A stretch of 18,845 bases of DNA, from NCBI GenBank assembly GCA_035630195.1, contig DASQLD010000730.1:1-18845 (forward strand), written 5' to 3'. Under the pieces are notes generated by a model. It saw nothing but the letters and a program-made list of their open reading frames with translations, was not told the DNA's origin and did not search any database. Positions 15,364 to 18,845 of this stretch are shown piece by piece. Made by a program: the position numbers and the translations under genes. How positions within the stretch are numbered: the first letter of the stretch is position 1; every line of letters begins with the position of its first letter. The stretch is from DASQDN01 sp035630195. Its GTDB lineage: Bacteria > Acidobacteriota > Terriglobia > Bryobacterales > Bryobacteraceae.

Positions 15364-16541
15364 TGTTTTAGAAAATGCTTAATCGATCGTAATGCCTGGC
15401 GCGTCCGCTGGTCATTCTCGATTAATGCGAATCGCACGAATCCCTCGCCAAGCGGTCCAAAGCCAATTCCTGGGGATACTGCGACCAGCGCTTTCTCGAG
15501 AAGATGCTTCGAAAAATCGAGCGATCCAAGATGACGATACTTCTCCGGGATTGGAGCCCACACAAACATCGAGCCTTTCGGCCTCTCCACTGGCCAGCCT
15601 GCCTTCGCAAGTCCGTCCACCAGCAAATCACGCCGCTTTTGATACAAATGGCAGATCTTCTTCGTATCGTCCTCACACTCTCGCAGCGCGATGATCGATG
15701 CAATTTGGATTGGCTGAAAAACTCCGTAGTCGAGATAACTTTTGATGCGCGCCAAAGCGGCAATCATCTTCTTGTTGCCTAGGCAGAAGCCAACGCGCCA
15801 GCCCGCCATGTTGTAACTCTTCGACATCGAAAAGATCTCGACAGCGACTTCTTTCGCGCCCGGTACCTGGAGAATGCTCGGCGCTTCGTAGCCGTCAAAA
15901 CAGATGTCCGCATAGGCGAAGTCATGCAGAACCATCGAGCCGTGATGGCGCGCCAAGTTGATGATCTCCTTCATAAAATCCAAGTCCACACACTGCGTGG
16001 TCGGATTATGCGGGAACGAGATCAGGATCAGCCGCGGTTTCCGTGTGCTCCGTTTGTACAAATCCTCAAGACCGTTCAGAAAGGTTTCCGGATTCGGCAT
16101 CGGTAGCATGCAAGCATGGCCTTCCGCCATTACGACACCGTACTGGTGGATTGGGTAAGCCGGATTCGGCGATACCACGGCATCGCCAGGACCAATGACG
16201 GCGAACAGCAAATGCGCCAATGCATCCTTGGCGCCGATCGTTGCAATCGCTTCGGTCGCTGGATCGAGCTCCACGTCATATCGCTTCTTATATCTATGGA
16301 CGATTTCTTCCCGTAAACGTGGAATACCTTTTGACAAAGAATAGCGATGGTTGCGCGAATTGCGCACTGCCTCGATCATCTTGTTTACGACGGGCCGCGG
16401 GGTGGCCCCATCGGGGTTCCCCATTCCCAAGTCAACTACGTCCTGCTGGTCCGCGCGCAAGCGTGCCTTCATCTCGTTGACGACTGCGAAAACGTAAGGA
16501 GGCAGCTTACTTATGCGGTAAAACTCATCAGCATCAGACAT
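15360..16541 (-). CDS. alaC: AlaC-type alanine/class I aminotransferase
   Basis: The 393-residue product matches E. coli AlaC (YfdZ) from end to end, including the start FYRISKLPPYVF, the GMGNPDGATP segment near residue 40 and the end SPGIGFGPLGEGFVRFALIEN. The PLP lysine is K241 in SMSKSYNMAGWR, with N179 (FPHNP) and D207 (HDFAYAD) as the usual cofactor contacts and R249 in the same motif. It should transfer the amino group between glutamate and pyruvate to make alanine in the cytosol; some relatives are annotated as LL-diaminopimelate aminotransferase. No ribosome binding site precedes the ATG, and a TACAAT box ends 6 bases before it. It is divergent from blaI across 65 bases and overlaps the BACON-like gene by 4 bases. 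Confidence 0.92.
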   Translation of the reverse strand: MSDADEFYRISKLPPYVFAVVNEMKARLRADQQDVVDLGMGNPDGATPRPVVNKMIEAVRNSRNHRYSLSKGIPRLREEIVHRYKKRYDVELDPATEAIATIGAKDALAHLLFAVIGPGDAVVSPNPAYPIHQYGVVMAEGHACMLPMPNPETFLNGLEDLYKRSTRKPRLILISFPHNPTTQCVDLDFMKEIINLARHHGSMVLHDFAYADICFDGYEAPSILQVPGAKEVAVEIFSMSKSYNMAGWRVGFCLGNKKMIAALARIKSYLDYGVFQPIQIASIIALRECEDDTKKICHLYQKRRDLLVDGLAKAGWPVERPKGSMFVWAPIPEKYRHLGSLDFSKHLLEKALVAVSPGIGFGPLGEGFVRFALIENDQRTRQALRSIKHFLKQ

Positions 16542-16547
16542 ATAGGT

Positions 16548-16553
16548 ATTGTA
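16548..16553 (-). promoter_or_regulatory. Possible -10 box TACAAT for a leaderless alaC transcript
   Basis: On the minus strand TACAAT ends 6 bases before the alaC ATG, so a normal start point would fall at or next to the ATG. No -35 match is visible at 17-18 bases upstream. The lack of a ribosome binding site makes a leaderless message plausible. Confidence 0.3.
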
Positions 16554-16570
16554 GCGAAGCGTCTATTCGC
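16554..16570. repeat. Short inverted repeat GCGAA-N7-TTCGC in the alaC/blaI divergent promoter region
   Basis: GCGAA at 16554-16558 and TTCGC at 16566-16570 form an imperfect operator-like dyad between the divergent genes. It does not match the classic TACA/TGTA BlaI operator, so binding by the adjacent BlaI is only a guess. Confidence 0.25.
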
Positions 16571-16606
16571 GCCTGCCCTAAAAAAAAACTTCTTGCAATC
16601 CAAAAC

Positions 16607-17038
16607 ATGGCAGTAGTAGAATCACAAACAGACATAGTAGATCGGACCGGAATGGCTCAACCTAAACTGTCAAAGCTGGAACTGCAAATCATGGAAGCGC
16701 TCTGGAACAAGGGATCGCTTTCCATTCGTGAGATCCAGGAAGCATTTCCAGAGAAGGACCGACCCGCTTATACAACCGTGCAGACAACGGTCTACCGCTT
16801 GGAGGGGAAGCAGGCGGTACGGCGTCAGAAGAAAATCAGCAACGCTCACATTTTTGAAGCGGTCATTTCGCGCGACACCGCGCAGCGCCGCTTGATCGAT
16901 GAATTGCTGAGCCTTTTTGGCGGACGCACGCAACCGGTGATGGCTCATTTGGTTGAATCCGGCAAACTCACTCTGGACGATGTCCGGCAGACGGAAAAAC
17001 TCATCCGCGATCTCGCAAAGAAGGACAAAGCGCAATGA
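16607..17038 (+). CDS. BlaI/MecI/CopY-family transcriptional repressor
   Basis: The 143-residue product has the BlaI winged helix (LSKLELQIMEALWNKGSLSIREIQ, with the recognition part YTTVQTTVYRLEGKQAVRR) and a C-terminal dimerisation part after about residue 90. Repressors of this family bind operators as dimers and are removed when a partner M56 protease cuts them. That partner is the next gene, whose start overlaps this stop by 4 bases (ATGA). Family members in Acidobacteriota usually begin near MAQPKLSKLE, which is the ATG at 16652 here. The ATG at 16607 adds 15 residues. Neither start has a good ribosome binding site, so the start is uncertain. It probably controls its own operon and perhaps alaC across the shared 65-base gap. 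It is not a sign of beta-lactam resistance by itself, since no beta-lactamase gene follows. Confidence 0.9.
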   Translation: MAVVESQTDIVDRTGMAQPKLSKLELQIMEALWNKGSLSIREIQEAFPEKDRPAYTTVQTTVYRLEGKQAVRRQKKISNAHIFEAVISRDTAQRRLIDELLSLFGGRTQPVMAHLVESGKLTLDDVRQTEKLIRDLAKKDKAQ

Positions 17039-18765
17039 TCCCCATGTATCTCTCGCCTCTTGCTAGTCATCTCTGGCAATCTACGTTGTTCGCGGCTGTG
17101 GTTTTATTACTCGCGTTCGCCCTGCGGAGGAATCACGCGCAAGCGCGCTACTGGCTGTGGCTCACTGCCTCCATAAAATTTCTGATTCCTTTTTCACTGC
17201 TCGTAAGCGCAGGCAGGCAAGTGGAATGGCGCGATGCTCCGGCTGTTGTGGCCCCACTGACGGTGGCCGTTGACCAGATCAGCCAACCGTTTGCTCCCGC
17301 ATGGCTCGGTACGACATCCACTGTCGAGCCGGCGCAAAGCGCCGATCACATCATGGCGATGCTGCTCGTCGCATGGTTCTGTGGATTTGCAATAGTGATC
17401 TGCGCTTGGTTCCAGCGGTGGCGACGTATCCAGCGGGCATTGCAGGCGGCATACCCTTTGTCTATCGACGCGCCCGTACCGGTAATGAGTTCGCCGACGG
17501 TAATCGAACCGGGTGTTTTTGGGATCTTCAAACCTGTCCTCCTCCTACCTCAAGGCATCTTCAACCGTCTGACAGCGGAACAACTGAATGCGATCCTTGC
17601 TCATGAAATGTGCCACATCCGACGGCGGGACAATCTTGCTGCCGCGCTTCACATGCTGGTTGAGGCCATCTTCTGGTTTCATCCTCCTGTCTGGTGGATA
17701 GGTTCGCGACTGATCGATGAGCGCGAGCGAGCGTGCGATGAAGAAGTGCTGCGGTCGGGAAATGAGCCGCAGGTCTATGCCGAAGGGATTCTCAACGTTT
17801 GCAAGTTTTATCTGGAGTCGCCATTGCCCTGCGCGTCAGGAGTCACCGGATCCGATCTGAAGAAACGAATTGAGGCCATCATGACGAACCGCATCGCTCA
17901 TCGTCTGACAGCGGCTAGAAAAGTCCTATTGGCCTCGGCTGCCATCGCGTCTTTAGCAGGACCACTTGTATTCGGCATCATTCATGCTCAGGCTCAGACT
18001 ACGTCGCAAGACACTCTGAAGTTTGAAGTCGCGTCTGTGAAGCCCGCCGATCCGGATGCGCAAGGTACTCGAATCCAATTGGCTCCCGGTGGCGGAATGA
18101 ATATGGTGAATGCCTCTGTCAAACAGCTCATCACATTTGCTTACGATGTGCGTGAATCTCAACTTGTGGGTGGCCCGAATTGGCTCGACTCCCAGAGATA
18201 CGACATCATCGCGAAACCGCCACCTTCGGAAGGTCCTACTGACCCGCGTCAGATGACCAACGATCAGCGCACAATCCTACAGCAGCAAATGCGGGAGCGG
18301 GTGCGAAATCTCCTCGCTGAGCGATTCCAACTGACAATTCACCGCGAAACGAGAGAGATCCCGATCTATGCGCTAATCCTCGCAAAGAACGGATCTAAAA
18401 TTCAACCTTCAAAGGAACAGCAGGGTCCCAGGCATGGCATGCAGCTTCGTCGCGGGCAAATGAATGCTGAGGGCGCCTCCCTTCAGATGTTCGCGAACGC
18501 TCTGTCCAACATCATTGGCCGACCCGTAATCGATCGCACCGGTTTGACTGGCAATTTCGATTTCAAACTTGAGTGGACCCCCGAGAGCGGTGCGCTCACA
18601 CCTGGCGCCCCGGGCGAGCGCACCGATTCCAGCTCCCAGGTTGACCTAAGCGGTCCAACCATCTTCACGGCGGTTCAAGATCAACTCGGCTTGAAACTCG
18701 AGTCGCAGAAGGGACCGGTTGAGATGATCGTCATCGACCGTTTGGAAAAAGCTTCGGCCAACTAA
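17035..18765 (+). CDS. M56 (BlaR1-like) membrane metalloprotease fused to a TIGR03435 domain
   Basis: The 576-residue product starts with membrane helices near residues 13-30, 41-59 and 105-126. The M56 zinc site follows: HEMCH (H190, E191, H194) with a downstream ERERACDEEVL segment that supplies the third ligand. A further helix at about 295-318 leads to a large outside domain (about 328-573) with the TIGR03435 features: KFEVASVKP at its start, FAYDV, GGPNWLDSQRYDI, RNLLAERFQLTIHRETREIPIYAL, DRTGLTGNFDFKLEW and a C-terminal VIDRLEKAS. BlaR1 carries a penicillin-binding sensor at this place; here TIGR03435, a domain of unknown function common in Solibacter-like genomes, replaces it. The likely role is to sense an unknown outside signal and inactivate the BlaI repressor. 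The start overlaps the blaI stop (ATGA). Confidence 0.92.
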   Translation: MIPMYLSPLASHLWQSTLFAAVVLLLAFALRRNHAQARYWLWLTASIKFLIPFSLLVSAGRQVEWRDAPAVVAPLTVAVDQISQPFAPAWLGTTSTVEPAQSADHIMAMLLVAWFCGFAIVICAWFQRWRRIQRALQAAYPLSIDAPVPVMSSPTVIEPGVFGIFKPVLLLPQGIFNRLTAEQLNAILAHEMCHIRRRDNLAAALHMLVEAIFWFHPPVWWIGSRLIDERERACDEEVLRSGNEPQVYAEGILNVCKFYLESPLPCASGVTGSDLKKRIEAIMTNRIAHRLTAARKVLLASAAIASLAGPLVFGIIHAQAQTTSQDTLKFEVASVKPADPDAQGTRIQLAPGGGMNMVNASVKQLITFAYDVRESQLVGGPNWLDSQRYDIIAKPPPSEGPTDPRQMTNDQRTILQQQMRERVRNLLAERFQLTIHRETREIPIYALILAKNGSKIQPSKEQQGPRHGMQLRRGQMNAEGASLQMFANALSNIIGRPVIDRTGLTGNFDFKLEWTPESGALTPGAPGERTDSSSQVDLSGPTIFTAVQDQLGLKLESQKGPVEMIVIDRLEKASAN

Positions 18766-18807
18766 GACAGCACGCATCCTTCGGCGATCACTCGTCTTTC
18801 CAGTCGC

Positions 18808-18845
18808 ATGAGGCTCGTTTTTTCCGTTCTCGCGCTTTTCCAATT
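18808..18845 (+). CDS. Possible start of an exported protein (cut by right edge)
   Basis: An ATG at 18808 opens a frame reading MRLVFSVLALFQ to the window end, which looks like the beginning of a signal peptide. It lies 42 bases after the M56/TIGR03435 gene on the same strand and could be its operon partner. The frame is also open for some codons upstream and no clear ribosome binding site is visible, so the call is weak. Confidence 0.35.
   Translation, partial: MRLVFSVLALFQ

Noticed and set aside
16607..18765. A beta-lactam resistance operon based on the BlaI/BlaR1-like pair.
   Set aside because: The penicillin-binding sensor domain is replaced by TIGR03435, and no beta-lactamase gene is seen; the MBL-fold gene at 379 is of the ComEC type, not a class B beta-lactamase.

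Overview
The window looks like chromosomal DNA of a soil Acidobacteriota, most likely close to the Solibacter/Bryobacterales branch. Three family-level signs support this. There is a BlaI-type repressor followed by an M56 (BlaR1-like) peptidase fused to a TIGR03435 domain. There is a TonB-dependent receptor of about 1165 residues that starts with a carboxypeptidase-regulatory-like domain. There is also a secreted protein with BACON-like repeats. Base composition is moderately GC-rich and fairly even. I see no rRNA, tRNA, CRISPR array or transposase.

Layout. (1) 1-1971, plus strand: the tail of an unrecognised gene cut by the window edge, then a ComEC-type metallo-beta-lactamase-fold protein with its ribosome binding site inside the upstream gene. 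(2) 2019-2817: an ArsC/Spx-like gene interrupted by an in-frame TGA, convergent with a RidA-family gene. (3) 2999-5715, plus: a two-gene molybdenum hydroxylase of the isoquinoline 1-oxidoreductase type (2Fe-2S subunit and Tat-exported molybdopterin subunit) with an ATGA overlap. (4) 5939-6271: a four-helix DMT-family (DUF486-like) membrane protein, then about 370 bases with no convincing gene. (5) 6645-10667, plus: the large TonB-dependent receptor and, directly after its stop codon, a YkgJ-type cysteine-cluster protein. (6) 10642-13864, minus: a diheme cytochrome c / PQQ dehydrogenase fusion followed by a dienelactone hydrolase-family protein, probably one operon. (7) 13865-14400: a gene-poor stretch. 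(8) 14401-16541, minus: an AlaC-type aminotransferase whose stop overlaps the start of a secreted proline-rich BACON-like protein. (9) 16607-18765, plus and divergent from alaC: blaI and the M56/TIGR03435 fusion with an ATGA overlap, then the possible beginning of another exported protein at the right edge.

How the genes fit together. Much of the content is aimed at the periplasm or outer membrane: a Tat-exported molybdoenzyme, a PQQ/cytochrome c dehydrogenase, an outer-membrane receptor, a secreted BACON-like protein and a membrane protease sensor. This fits periplasmic oxidation and uptake of environmental organic compounds, but no substrate can be read from the sequence. The best candidates for under-described biology are the TIGR03435 sensor module, the metallo-beta-lactamase gene with its unknown partner, the receptor/YkgJ pair, and the coupling of a cytosolic aminotransferase to a secreted BACON-like protein. 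I found no complete known defence system.
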